Source: Bacteroides ndongoniae (lineage in GTDB: Bacteria > Bacteroidota > Bacteroidia > Bacteroidales > Bacteroidaceae). Taken from it: a stretch of DNA of 64,000 nucleotides. Each line of letters begins with the position of its first letter. The first letter of the stretch is position 1. A program made the translations under genes and the position numbers. Of this stretch, positions 55,658-63,882 are shown piece by piece. The notes beneath the pieces were generated by a model, which ran no database searches, was not told the DNA's origin, and was given only the letters and a program-made list of their open reading frames with translations. The stretch lies in contig NZ_FNVV01000013.1 of the NCBI RefSeq assembly GCF_900108345.1, positions 1,028,944-1,092,943 of the forward strand. The letters are read 5' to 3'.

Positions 55658-56703
55658 TACTGTAACGTGAGTTCGATATAAAATCAAAAAAAAGGAAGTT
55701 GTCTGTCATTGACAAAATTTATATCAATAGCTGGCTTCTTTTCAAAAAAGCAGTATGCTGCGATAGCCGACAAAGAGTTAGCTATAAAGTTATTGAATGA
55801 ACGATGTCTGGAGTGCTCTATCTGTGCAATGTTCTTCAATTCGTCATTGACCGTTTCGATCAGGGCTCTTTTTCTGAGCAAGATCTTGTCGGCAATACTC
55901 ATCAGTGAGTTCTTCATATTGTTCTTGACCTTGGTGACAAGTTGTATGCCATTAAGAAAAAGATTCTCGAACAGGGCCTGACCAATATATCCTTTGTCTG
56001 CACATAGTTTTCCTTTAATGTTCTTCAGGAACTTGCCCAGCTTCAAAGGCTCCCGGTCATCCACGTTTCCGGGAGTAAACATGAAATTGAGAATTTCCCC
56101 TTTGTCATTGATTATCAGATGCAACTTGAATCCGAAGAACCATCCCATTGAACATTTTCCACGCTCGGCAAGTCCTTCAAATGTCTTATGAATAAGGATT
56201 CTTTGGTTACGGCATACACGTAAGGGAGTGGAGTCCACAAAACTGATGCCGGTACAGGTTCCCAGCAGTACTTTTTTGATAAAGATGGTCAGGGGAAGTA
56301 GTACTTCCTTTTCCAATTCTACAAAACGGTTATAGGAAACTTGGCGCGGAAAAAGGTGTTTCAGATGTTTACAGACATACTCCTTGTAGTAATGCTTGAA
56401 ACAGCGAAAACCACCGGAGTGAAACAGGATAAGAATAACCATAATCTCAGCATCACTCATACGGTTGGGTTTATTGCGATGCTTGTTCTTCTTATCATCA
56501 ATCATATATTTTTCCTGTTGAAATGTAAATTCCTTGCAAAAATCATCGGCCATACAATAAATCTCTGTAACTTTAGACTCTGGAAACATAGTGATAATCG
56601 TTTAAATGTTATAATTGTTCACTATAAATTTAATACTTTTATCGCTATGTTCCTAATTTTCAGTGAAATATTTATTTGCTTATATCGAACTCACGTTACT
56701 GTA
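55658..56703. mobile_element. IS982-family insertion sequence with inverted repeats and 7-bp target duplication
   Basis: The terminal inverted repeats ACGTGAGTTCGATATAA (55665-55681) and its complement (56680-56696) are identical over 17 bases. TACTGTA occurs directly outside both ends (55658-55664 and 56697-56703) as the target duplication. The element is 1032 bp and carries one transposase gene on the minus strand. The intact ends and duplication suggest a fairly recent insertion. It sits just past the stop codon of the AraC regulator. Confidence 0.9.
55684..56589 (-). CDS. IS982-family transposase
   Basis: A 301-residue DDE-type transposase. RMSDAEIMVILILFHSGGFRCFKHYY and ISFVDSTPLRVCRNQRI (catalytic Asp) are typical of the family. 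GFKLHLIINDKGEILNF, then LCADKGYIG (second Asp) and a RALIETVNDELKNIAQIEHSRHRS segment (Glu) complete the catalytic triad. The frame is intact, so it is potentially active. It fills almost all of the element. Confidence 0.92.
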   Translation of the reverse strand: MFPESKVTEIYCMADDFCKEFTFQQEKYMIDDKKNKHRNKPNRMSDAEIMVILILFHSGGFRCFKHYYKEYVCKHLKHLFPRQVSYNRFVELEKEVLLPLTIFIKKVLLGTCTGISFVDSTPLRVCRNQRILIHKTFEGLAERGKCSMGWFFGFKLHLIINDKGEILNFMFTPGNVDDREPLKLGKFLKNIKGKLCADKGYIGQALFENLFLNGIQLVTKVKNNMKNSLMSIADKILLRKRALIETVNDELKNIAQIEHSRHRSFNNFIANSLSAIAAYCFFEKKPAIDINFVNDRQLPFF

Positions 56704-56706
56704 ACG

Positions 56707-57612
56707 TTATAGCGCGCTTTTACCGAACGTACGGTATTCCGAAGGAGTGAATCCGGTGTGCTTCTTGAAGGTGGAGAAAAAATGTTCGGTAGACTTGTAG
56801 TTGAGCATGAAGGCGATTTCTTTCACCGAATGCGAAGTATTTATCAGGAGTTGTTTAGCTTTTCGGAGCTTCAACTCCTGAAAATATTTGGCGGGGGCGT
56901 ATCCGGTGTACTCCTTAAATACTTTTCTGAACCAGGAATAACTGATGTTTAGCTTCATCGCTAATTCTTCGGGATCGACGTCGCCCAGCAGGTTTTCGTT
57001 CATGATGATTTTGGCCTGTTCTATTTTCTGGTCGGTGTCGCTCATTTCGAATATTTTGTTTTTCGAGATGGATAGTATCATGCCCAACATGTGCAACACG
57101 ATGCCGCCTAGGTATTGCTGTGAGGAGATTTTGTCACTCTCGGCTATTTCGAGTGCCCGCGAGAAGAGCGATACCAGTTCCTCGTTCAGTCCTACTTCGA
57201 GTACCTGATTTTCGGCGGTGAAGAAAGCCGCTTTCATAATGTTATCCGTCACAGGGCCTTCAAAGCCGATGTAGTATTCATCCCATCCGGTTTGTTTAAA
57301 TGGGTGATAAGTGTGCCATTGGCCTGGGAACAGGAGCATCAGCCGACCTCTGCATACTTGTTTCTCGTGGGTGGTTTCAGAACTGAACAATCCGCGGCCT
57401 TTGGTGATGTAGACCAATTGGTATTCGCGCAACGTGCGTCCCTTCTGGGCGTTGAAAAAGTAGCCGGAGGGATGGTCCTTCAGCGGATAGGACGAGTGGG
57501 GCGGGATGGATTGAAAACCGACGGTGTTCACCCACAGGCCGAATCGCTTATCCATGTCGTTTACTATCAGGTATTTGAATTCTATTCCGGAATGGTTGTT
57601 GCAGATGTTCAT
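56707..57612 (-). CDS. AraC-family regulator, probably of the rhamnose operon
   Basis: About 301 residues from the ATG at 57612. The N-terminal cupin-like sensor domain contains YPLKDHPSGYFF and REYQLVYITKGRG, with LFPGQWHTYHPF. The C-terminal double helix-turn-helix has DPEELAMKLNISYSWFRKVFKEYTG and a VKEIAFMLNYKSTEHFFSTFKKHTGFTPSEYR segment. It is the next minus-strand gene after rhaD, as in other Bacteroides where RhaR activates rhamnose genes, so that role is likely. The IS element lies 3 bases after its stop codon; the coding frame is unaffected. Confidence 0.88.
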   Translation of the reverse strand: MNICNNHSGIEFKYLIVNDMDKRFGLWVNTVGFQSIPPHSSYPLKDHPSGYFFNAQKGRTLREYQLVYITKGRGLFSSETTHEKQVCRGRLMLLFPGQWHTYHPFKQTGWDEYYIGFEGPVTDNIMKAAFFTAENQVLEVGLNEELVSLFSRALEIAESDKISSQQYLGGIVLHMLGMILSISKNKIFEMSDTDQKIEQAKIIMNENLLGDVDPEELAMKLNISYSWFRKVFKEYTGYAPAKYFQELKLRKAKQLLINTSHSVKEIAFMLNYKSTEHFFSTFKKHTGFTPSEYRTFGKSAL

Positions 57613-57755
57613 GGCAAGTGTCTTTCTTGGTGTCTGTGACAAAGTTATTGTTTTTCCTCCGGAAAAACAACAGGCTTTTCACCCATGAATAGGCGGATTT
57701 TGTAAAAGGCTTGTTATCAGTGGAATAACTTTACGCTTCATAGCGGTTTGTGGGA

Positions 57756-57850
57756 CACTTGTGTGGCTCGTGAGAAACACTTGCACGGCTCATGAGAAAC
57801 ACTTGTACGGCTCGCGAGCCACACAAGTGTGGCTCACGCGGGGTACAAGT
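57756..57850. repeat. 22-bp-period intergenic array, copy 3
   Basis: Units start at 57756, 57778, 57800 and 57822, an exact 22-base period, the last with a partly reversed sequence (CACAAGTGTGGCTC). The junction of units 3 and 4 makes a long palindrome, CTTGTACGGCTCGCGAGCC then ACACAAG. It fills the 265-base space between rhaD and the AraC gene. Confidence 0.85.
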
Positions 57851-57877
57851 AAGTATCAGAAGGCTTTCGTCAGTTGC

Positions 57878-58687
57878 TTATTTGGGCAGGTTGAATGCCT
57901 CGGTCATTTCCTTCATTTGTGTTTCGGTCATGCCTTCGGGTTCGAAACCCATGTTTTTGGCAGCTACGTAAATCAGAGCCGATTTGTTCAGCACATCTAC
58001 CTGGTCGAAGGCAGACATGATGTCGGTGTCGACCGCAAATACACCATGTTTCTCCCACATCACTACATCGTAGTCGGCCAGCTTGCTGATGGTAGCGTCG
58101 GCCAGCTTGACAGAACCGGGCAATTCATAAGGGATGATACCCAGTCCGCGTGGACAGAAGGCTTTGGTCTCGGGTATCATGCTCCACAACAGGGTTCCTG
58201 CTACGTCGTCTTTCAGGAATCTGGGATGATGGCTCATGGCTATCAGTTCGATGGGGTGGGTGTGAAGTGATGCTTTGTAAGGCGAACCGTGTTCGATGAG
58301 GTAATTGTGTACGCTCAGGTGCGAGGGCAGTTCCGAAGTCGGCATTACGGGCTGGTCGGCTATGATGACGTAGCTGGTGCAGTCGTCCAGGATGCGGATG
58401 ACAGCTCCGTTCTCCATCGGTCGGCGTGCCAGGTCGCGCATGCGTTTCTGGGTTCCCTTGCAGTAGAAGTAACAACCTTTCAGGTAGGGCAGGCAGGTGC
58501 CGATGCTCAGAACACCGCTGATGGCAGGCATGTTTCTGATTTCGTCGTCAACGAATTCGGTGATGTTCAATGTGATGTTTCCGCCGTTGCGTTCGGCCCA
58601 GCCTTTCTGCCATAAATAGCCGGCTACCTCGGCGGCTTTCTCTACTTCGGCAGCCAGTGCCGGACGATTGTTCAAGATTGATTCCAT
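57878..58687 (-). CDS. rhaD: Rhamnulose-1-phosphate aldolase
   Basis: A 269-residue class II aldolase. The N-terminal GYLWQKGWAERNGGNITLNI binds phosphate, the zinc ligands are in SLHTHPIELIAMSHH and the HG of MWEKHGVFAVD. It splits L-rhamnulose 1-phosphate into dihydroxyacetone phosphate and L-lactaldehyde. It is the last gene of the operon, 62 bases after the transporter gene. No lactaldehyde reductase gene follows, unlike the B. thetaiotaomicron locus. Confidence 0.94.
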   Translation of the reverse strand: MESILNNRPALAAEVEKAAEVAGYLWQKGWAERNGGNITLNITEFVDDEIRNMPAISGVLSIGTCLPYLKGCYFYCKGTQKRMRDLARRPMENGAVIRILDDCTSYVIIADQPVMPTSELPSHLSVHNYLIEHGSPYKASLHTHPIELIAMSHHPRFLKDDVAGTLLWSMIPETKAFCPRGLGIIPYELPGSVKLADATISKLADYDVVMWEKHGVFAVDTDIMSAFDQVDVLNKSALIYVAAKNMGFEPEGMTETQMKEMTEAFNLPK

Positions 58688-58749
58688 TTTTTATTCAGTA
58701 TTTATGATTGATCGTTTATCGTTGTTTCCGTTTCATTCTGTTTCTTGGT

Positions 58750-59781
58750 TTAAGCCTGTGCCATTGCTACAGCTACGATAGAGGCTACCAGTGTTATCAG
58801 TCCGATGACAAGTACGCGTATGGTGCGCGGACTGCATCCTTTCCATTCCTTCAGCAAGATGCCCCAAAGATTGCTGAACACGACATTCAGCGACATCAGG
58901 ATGCTCCACGAGAAAGCCAGCAGCGCCGGACTGTCGGTCAGGAAGCTTTTTCCCATTTCCAGTCCGAAGAATTGCGAGTACCACAAAACACCGGCCAGGG
59001 CACAGAAAAGCAGATTGTTGGCAAAGGTACTGCCCTTTACCGAAAGATATTCTTTCCCCGTATGATTTTTGATGTTTTGCTGGATGCAATAGGCGGCATT
59101 GGTGCAGAAACCGCCCAGGGTTACTAGAAAGATGACGGGCAATCCGGCATATAGCGGTTTCACCCCGTTGCTTAGTGCGGCTTCTTTAATGGGGGTACCC
59201 GCATCGAGCCCCAGGGCGAAGCAGGCACTCATTACTCCGGCCAGCAGGGCTACCAGCAGACCTTTGGTCAGTGCAAAGTCCTTGATAGCCGCTGTTTTTT
59301 CTTTCTGCGACATGCTTTGCGAGCGGAGGCTTCCGGCATAGCCGATGATAGCGATGCCGGTCAGCGTGATGCAAACACCGGTCAGCAGCATCAGGCCTTC
59401 TCCGTGCCATAAATCTTTTCCGGCAAATATGGCTGGGAACAAGGTGCCAAAGGCTGCACAGGTGCCTAAAGAGATGCTTTGTCCCAAGGCCACACCCAGG
59501 TAGCGCATGCTCAATCCGAATGTCAGTCCGCCAATGCCCCAGAGTGCTCCGTAAGCGATGGCCGGGATGGCTCCGCCCGAGCTCCATAGTTCGGGAAGGC
59601 TGCTCCCGGCAGGCACGGCCAGCATGGCTCCCAGCAGCGGGAACAACAGCCAGGCGAAGATGCCTTGCACCAGCCAGAAACTTTCCCACGACCATTGTTT
59701 CACTTTATTGATAGGGACGTACGAACAGCTTTGTCCGAAACTGCCTATCGCTATGATCAGCAATCCTATCAGTGTATTCAT
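58750..59781 (-). CDS. rhaT: L-rhamnose/proton symporter
   Basis: 343 residues from the ATG at 59781. It is an inner-membrane protein with about ten segments: MNTLIGLLIIAIGSFGQSCSY, a WSWESFWLVQGIFAWLLFP segment, and GGLTFGLSMRYLGVALGQ, characteristic of the RhaT family, ending with a LVIGLITLVASIVAVAMAQ helix. It imports rhamnose. The gene lies between rhaA and rhaD, with only 31 bases to rhaA. Confidence 0.92.
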   Translation of the reverse strand: MNTLIGLLIIAIGSFGQSCSYVPINKVKQWSWESFWLVQGIFAWLLFPLLGAMLAVPAGSSLPELWSSGGAIPAIAYGALWGIGGLTFGLSMRYLGVALGQSISLGTCAAFGTLFPAIFAGKDLWHGEGLMLLTGVCITLTGIAIIGYAGSLRSQSMSQKEKTAAIKDFALTKGLLVALLAGVMSACFALGLDAGTPIKEAALSNGVKPLYAGLPVIFLVTLGGFCTNAAYCIQQNIKNHTGKEYLSVKGSTFANNLLFCALAGVLWYSQFFGLEMGKSFLTDSPALLAFSWSILMSLNVVFSNLWGILLKEWKGCSPRTIRVLVIGLITLVASIVAVAMAQA

Positions 59782-59812
59782 CTTTTTCAGCTTTAAGAAT
59801 CCTTGAGGTGTA

Positions 59813-61066
59813 TCAGCAACGTTTGGAAGTAACTTCGGCTTCGTACTTCTCGACTTCGGCAATGAAACCTTCGCCTACGGGCACATTGTTCTTCAGGCAG
59901 AACATGTCCCATACGGCATTCCAAGGCATTGACTTGGCTTCTTCCAGCAAAGCCAGCCGTTCGAATCCCTGTCCGCAGGCTTCGTACTGGCGGAGTGTCT
60001 CCAGCGGTTCCAACAGAGCTTGCAACAGGCATTTTTGTGTGGCGCGGCTGCCGATGACGTAAGCACCGATACGGTTGATGCTGGCATCGAAATAATCCAG
60101 ACCGATGTGTACGCGATCCAATGCATTGCAACGGACAATCTCTTTGCACAAGTCCAGTGTATCGTCGTTCATAATGGTTACGTGGTCGCTGTCCCAACGT
60201 ACCGGACGGCTTACGTGCAGCATCACTTCCGGTATGAACAGCAGCAGGGCCGATAGCTTGTCGGCTACGCTCTCGGTGGGATGGAAGTGTCCGGTGTCCA
60301 GTGTGACAATCTTCTTCCGGCTTGCTCCGTATGCGGTGTAGAAATCGCTCGAACTTACCGTATAGCTTTCCAGCCCGATACCGAATACTTTGGACTCTAT
60401 GCAGTCTTTCATATGTTTGTATTCGGTTGCAAAGATTTCGTCCAGCGATTCCATTAATATTTCGCGGTACTTCATGCGGTTCACCGTGATGTCTTTGCTG
60501 CCGTCGTGTATCCACAGGTTCATGATGCACGGGTCACCTTGCCGTTTTCCCATTTCTTCGGCTATGAGGCGGCAGCGTTTGGTATGTTCTATCCAGAAGT
60601 CGCGTATGGCTTTGTTCGGATTGGCTAAAGAAAGGTTTCCGCTTTTGGGATGCGAGAAGGAAGTAGAGTTGAAGTCCAGCTTCATGTTGTGTTCGGCTCC
60701 CCATTGCATCCAGCTTTCAAAATGCTGTGGTTCTACCTGGTCGCGGTCTACAAACTTTCCTCCAAAGTCTCCGTATATCTCGTGCAGATTCAGGCGATGG
60801 TTGCTGGGAATGTAGCTGGCCGCTTTCAGAATGTCCTGGCGCACTTCGTCAATGTTTCGTGCCTTACCGGGATAATTACCGGTGGCCTGTATGCCTCCCG
60901 ATAGTTCGCCGGATGCTTCGAAACCGGATACGTCATCGGTCTGCCAGCAATGCAGCGACAATTGTATATTCTGTAGGGCATCCATAGCTTTTTCCGTATC
61001 TATACCGATGGATGCATAGCGCTCTTGGGCTATCTCGTAAGCTTTTACAATCAGTTCTTCTTTCAT
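59813..61066 (-). CDS. rhaA: L-rhamnose isomerase
   Basis: A 417-residue protein of normal length. Signature segments: LHCWQTDDVSGFE near the start, NLHEIYGDF, LDFNSTSFSHPKS, NLWIHDGSKD, and VTLDTGHFHPTE with metal ligands, then the HVGLDYFDASINRIGAYVIG-like HIGLDYFDASINRIGAY. It converts L-rhamnose to L-rhamnulose. It is second in the operon, 25 bases after rhaB. Confidence 0.96.
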   Translation of the reverse strand: MKEELIVKAYEIAQERYASIGIDTEKAMDALQNIQLSLHCWQTDDVSGFEASGELSGGIQATGNYPGKARNIDEVRQDILKAASYIPSNHRLNLHEIYGDFGGKFVDRDQVEPQHFESWMQWGAEHNMKLDFNSTSFSHPKSGNLSLANPNKAIRDFWIEHTKRCRLIAEEMGKRQGDPCIMNLWIHDGSKDITVNRMKYREILMESLDEIFATEYKHMKDCIESKVFGIGLESYTVSSSDFYTAYGASRKKIVTLDTGHFHPTESVADKLSALLLFIPEVMLHVSRPVRWDSDHVTIMNDDTLDLCKEIVRCNALDRVHIGLDYFDASINRIGAYVIGSRATQKCLLQALLEPLETLRQYEACGQGFERLALLEEAKSMPWNAVWDMFCLKNNVPVGEGFIAEVEKYEAEVTSKRC

Positions 61067-61091
61067 GGTTCTTTATTTATTGATAAGGTTT

Positions 61092-62555
61092 TTATATCTG
61101 AGTTTTGTGTTTGAATTGGGCATAGGCTTGTTCCCACATCGGCTTGTCTTTCGGTTGGAATGTTTTCAGGGGAACAGATTGTGCGACAAGCTGACGCATG
61201 GCGAACAGGTCACATGCCTTTCCGGCTGCTATTGCCTGCATCATGATGTTGCCGATGGCAGTTGCTTCGGAGGGACCTGCTACGACCGGAATTCCGGCAG
61301 CGTTGGCAGTCCATTGGTTCAGCAGTTCGTTCCGGCTACCGCCCCCTATGATGTGTAGCGTTTCTATCGGATGGGGCGACAGGGCATGCAGATCGTCCAA
61401 TACCTGCCGGTAGCGCAAGGCCAGACTTTCGAAGATGCAGCGCACAATTTGTCCGCGAGTCTCGGGCACAGGTTGGCCTGTGTCTTTACAATAATCTTTT
61501 ATAGCCTGTTCCATATTGATAGGATTACTGAATCGGTCATCGTCCGGGTAAATCAGGCTGCGGAATGCTTCACAAGCGGATGCCTCGGCTATCAGTTCCG
61601 GGTAAGAGGTATTGCCCCATTGTTGTCGGCATCGTTCGAGGAGCCACATGCCGCAGATGTTTTTCAGAAAACGAATACTTCCTTCCACTCCGCCTTCGTT
61701 CGTATAGTTCAACGATTCGGTTTGAGGAGTGATGATGGGGTTGTCTGTCTCGATTCCCATTAGCGACCAGGTGCCACTGCTCAGGTATGCAAAGTTACGG
61801 TTACGGGCAGGGATGGCAGCTACGGCCGAAGCTGTGTCATGTCCGGCGACGGCTATGACGGGAATTTCTCCCAGTCCTGTAATGCGTTGGACTTCGGCCG
61901 ATAGTACGCCTGCTTTTTCGCCCGGATATACAAAACGTCCGAAGTGGGAAGTGTTTAAGCCTATTGCCTGTAGTAATTCCGGTTCCAGCTGGCGCGTAGT
62001 GGCGTTGACCAGCTGGCCTGTGGAGGCGATGGTATATTCGGTGACTGTCTCTCCGGTCAGCAGGTAGGTCAGGGCGTCGGGTATAAACAGTATTTTCTCC
62101 GCACTGTCCAGTGCGCTGTTCTTGTCTCGTCGCATTGTGTCCAGCTGGAAAAGTGTGTTGAAGTTCATCACCTGGATGCCTGTCAGGTTGTAGACGTGTT
62201 GGCGTGGGATACGCATAAAGAACTTTTCGGGTGCACCGTTGGTATGTGAATCCCGGTAGGAATAAGGCAGACGCATGAGTTGACCGTCTTTGCCTATGCA
62301 TGCAAAATCTACTCCCCAGGTGTCTACTCCGATAGAAATGATTTCCACATCTTTTCTGTCAGATACCCGTTTTAATCCTTCAAGAATGTTGCGGTAGAGC
62401 TCGTAGATGTCCCAATAGCAATGGCCGTTTACTTCAATCAGATGGTTGGGAAAGCGGTTGATTTCTTCCATTTCCCAACCTTCCGTTGTGAAGTTTCCTA
62501 TGATGGTACGCCCACTGGTAGCCCCGAGGTCGACAGCAAAAAGGTATTGTTTCAT
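61092..62555 (-). CDS. rhaB: Rhamnulokinase
   Basis: A 487-residue FGGY-family kinase. The N-terminal VDLGATSGRTIIGN, the DTWGVDFACIG motif, a HDTASAVAAIPA segment, the ATP-binding LSSGTWSLMGIE, and HIIGGGSRNELLNQWTANA are all visible. It phosphorylates L-rhamnulose at C1. It is the first gene of the rhamnose operon; its promoter should lie in the 62556-62655 stretch. Confidence 0.95.
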   Translation of the reverse strand: MKQYLFAVDLGATSGRTIIGNFTTEGWEMEEINRFPNHLIEVNGHCYWDIYELYRNILEGLKRVSDRKDVEIISIGVDTWGVDFACIGKDGQLMRLPYSYRDSHTNGAPEKFFMRIPRQHVYNLTGIQVMNFNTLFQLDTMRRDKNSALDSAEKILFIPDALTYLLTGETVTEYTIASTGQLVNATTRQLEPELLQAIGLNTSHFGRFVYPGEKAGVLSAEVQRITGLGEIPVIAVAGHDTASAVAAIPARNRNFAYLSSGTWSLMGIETDNPIITPQTESLNYTNEGGVEGSIRFLKNICGMWLLERCRQQWGNTSYPELIAEASACEAFRSLIYPDDDRFSNPINMEQAIKDYCKDTGQPVPETRGQIVRCIFESLALRYRQVLDDLHALSPHPIETLHIIGGGSRNELLNQWTANAAGIPVVAGPSEATAIGNIMMQAIAAGKACDLFAMRQLVAQSVPLKTFQPKDKPMWEQAYAQFKHKTQI

Positions 62556-62655
62556 AGCTATTCGTTTTTCTGCAAAAATAGCAGTTTATGTCCGAGCCGT
62601 TCATGTGCTTTTTGACCTTAAAAGTAAGTAATGTGGCAGAAATAATACGGTAGAA

Positions 62656-62718
62656 TTTTTTTCTTAACTGGAGAAATATTTTTTCCCAGTTAGGGAAAAA
62701 TATTTTTCTAACTGGGCA
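62656..62718. repeat. CCCAGTTAG palindromic intergenic repeat, copy 3
   Basis: TTAACTGGAGAAATATT and TTTTTCCCAGTTAG are followed by CTAACTGGGCAGAAAAA. It is related to the copies at 18386 and 47383. It lies between the rhaB start and the tRNA terminator on the same strand, so it could also shield rhaB from tRNA read-through. Confidence 0.72.
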
Positions 62719-62742
62719 GAAAAAGATAGGGTAGTAAGCATA

Positions 62743-62779
62743 AAAAAAGAGGGTGTATCTTTCGGTACATCCTCTTTCG
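62743..62779 (-). terminator. Intrinsic terminator of the tRNA gene
   Basis: On the minus strand GAAAGAGGATGTA pairs with TACACCCTCTTT around CCGAAAGA, followed by a T run. It directly follows the tRNA 3' end. Confidence 0.85.
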
Positions 62780-62853
62780 TGGAGCATAGCGGACTCGAAC
62801 CGCTCACCTCGACACTGCCAGTGTCGCGCTCTAGCCAGATGAGCTAATACCCC
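62780..62853 (-). tRNA. tRNA-Ala (anticodon GGC)
   Basis: On the minus strand it starts GGGGTATTAGCTC and ends GTCCGCTATGCTCCA. All four arms form. The anticodon loop is CTGGCAG, giving anticodon GGC for GCC/GCU codons. The acceptor stem has the G3-U70 pair that marks alanine tRNAs. The 3' CCA is not encoded; the terminal A is the discriminator base. Confidence 0.95.
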
Positions 62854-62966
62854 AATTTAAGCGTCATTGAAACGTTTGCGGAACGTTTTCTTGTTTTGAC
62901 GGCGCAAATATAATGCATAATTCTGAAATAATTGCTATGTTTGCGGAGAAAAATAAGAAAAAAGTT

Positions 62967-63269
62967 ATGCTGGTCTATAATACAACCTATCATGTGGAAG
63001 ACGGGCAGGAGAAATATTTCCTGATTTGGATGCAGGAATACTACTTGCCCGAAGTGGAGAAAACAGGGATATTGCGCTCACCGCGTATTACTCGCATCTT
63101 GAGCCATCGCGAAGAAGGCAACTGCTATTCTGTGCAGTTCGAGGTAGAAGATTCTGCCAGTCTGCACCGCTGGCACACCGAACAGGGCGTGAAACTGAAT
63201 GAGGAGATGATGAAGCTGTTCAAAGACAAAGTAGTGGGCTTCCCTACACTGATGGAGGTAATCGTGTGA
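62967..63269 (+). CDS. DUF4286-family small protein
   Basis: 100 residues from the ATG at 62967, where the family consensus begins ([13 protein letters not shown]). An upstream ATG at 62913 would add 18 charged residues that look less conserved. The fold looks like a ferredoxin-like dimeric barrel: [36 protein letters not shown]. No function is known. Its TGA overlaps the ruvC start by one base, so the two are co-translated. Confidence 0.85.
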   Translation: MLVYNTTYHVEDGQEKYFLIWMQEYYLPEVEKTGILRSPRITRILSHREEGNCYSVQFEVEDSASLHRWHTEQGVKLNEEMMKLFKDKVVGFPTLMEVIV

Positions 63270-63835
63270 TGCAGCCGGTAAAGGAAAAAATCATTCTGGG
63301 CATCGACCCGGGAACTACCATCATGGGATATGGCGTTTTGCGGGTGACGGGTGTCAAGCCCGAGATGATAGCGATGGGCATCATTGACCTGCGTAAGTTT
63401 GGCGACCACTACCTGAAATTGCGGCATATCCACGAACGGGTGTTGAGCATCATCGAGAGCTATCTGCCCGACGAAGTGGCCATCGAAGCACCTTTTTTCG
63501 GTAAGAACGTGCAGTCCATGCTGAAACTGGGACGGGCACAGGGAGTAGCCATGGCGGCAGCATTGAGTCGCGACATCCCGATTACGGAATATGCCCCGCT
63601 GAAGATAAAGATGGCTATCACGGGCAACGGGCAGGCTTCGAAAGAGCAGGTGGCCGATATGTTGCAGCGCATGTTGCACTTCAGTAAGGCCGATATGCCT
63701 ACCTTTATGGATGCTACCGATGCTCTGGCAGCCGCCTATTGCCACTACCTGCAGATGGGGCGTCCGGCAGTGGAGAAAAGCTATCGTGGATGGAAAGACT
63801 TCATCGCCAAGAATCCCGACAAGGTAAAAGGATAG
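63269..63835 (+). CDS. ruvC: Holliday junction resolvase RuvC
   Basis: A 188-residue protein from the ATG at 63269 (a GTG one codon earlier is also possible). The RNase H-like catalytic acids are visible: Asp in [14 protein letters not shown], Glu in [11 protein letters not shown], and the C-terminal acidic pair in [14 protein letters not shown]. With RuvAB it cuts four-way DNA junctions during recombination. It is coupled to the DUF4286 gene through a TGATG overlap. Confidence 0.97.
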   Translation: MQPVKEKIILGIDPGTTIMGYGVLRVTGVKPEMIAMGIIDLRKFGDHYLKLRHIHERVLSIIESYLPDEVAIEAPFFGKNVQSMLKLGRAQGVAMAAALSRDIPITEYAPLKIKMAITGNGQASKEQVADMLQRMLHFSKADMPTFMDATDALAAAYCHYLQMGRPAVEKSYRGWKDFIAKNPDKVKG

Positions 63836-63882
63836 ACAGGAACAAATGGACGAAATTATTGAAACAATAAAATAATAACAGT

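Noticed and set aside
17936..57850. The 22-bp arrays as CRISPR arrays
   Set aside because: Units follow one another directly with no unique spacers, and no cas genes are present.
57761..58270. A 169-codon frame opposite rhaD
   Set aside because: It begins inside the 22-bp array and is mostly antisense to the well-supported rhaD gene.
62573..62580. TATTTTTG on the minus strand as the rhaB -7 box
   Set aside because: It would start transcription only about ten bases before the rhaB start codon, too close for a normal leader.
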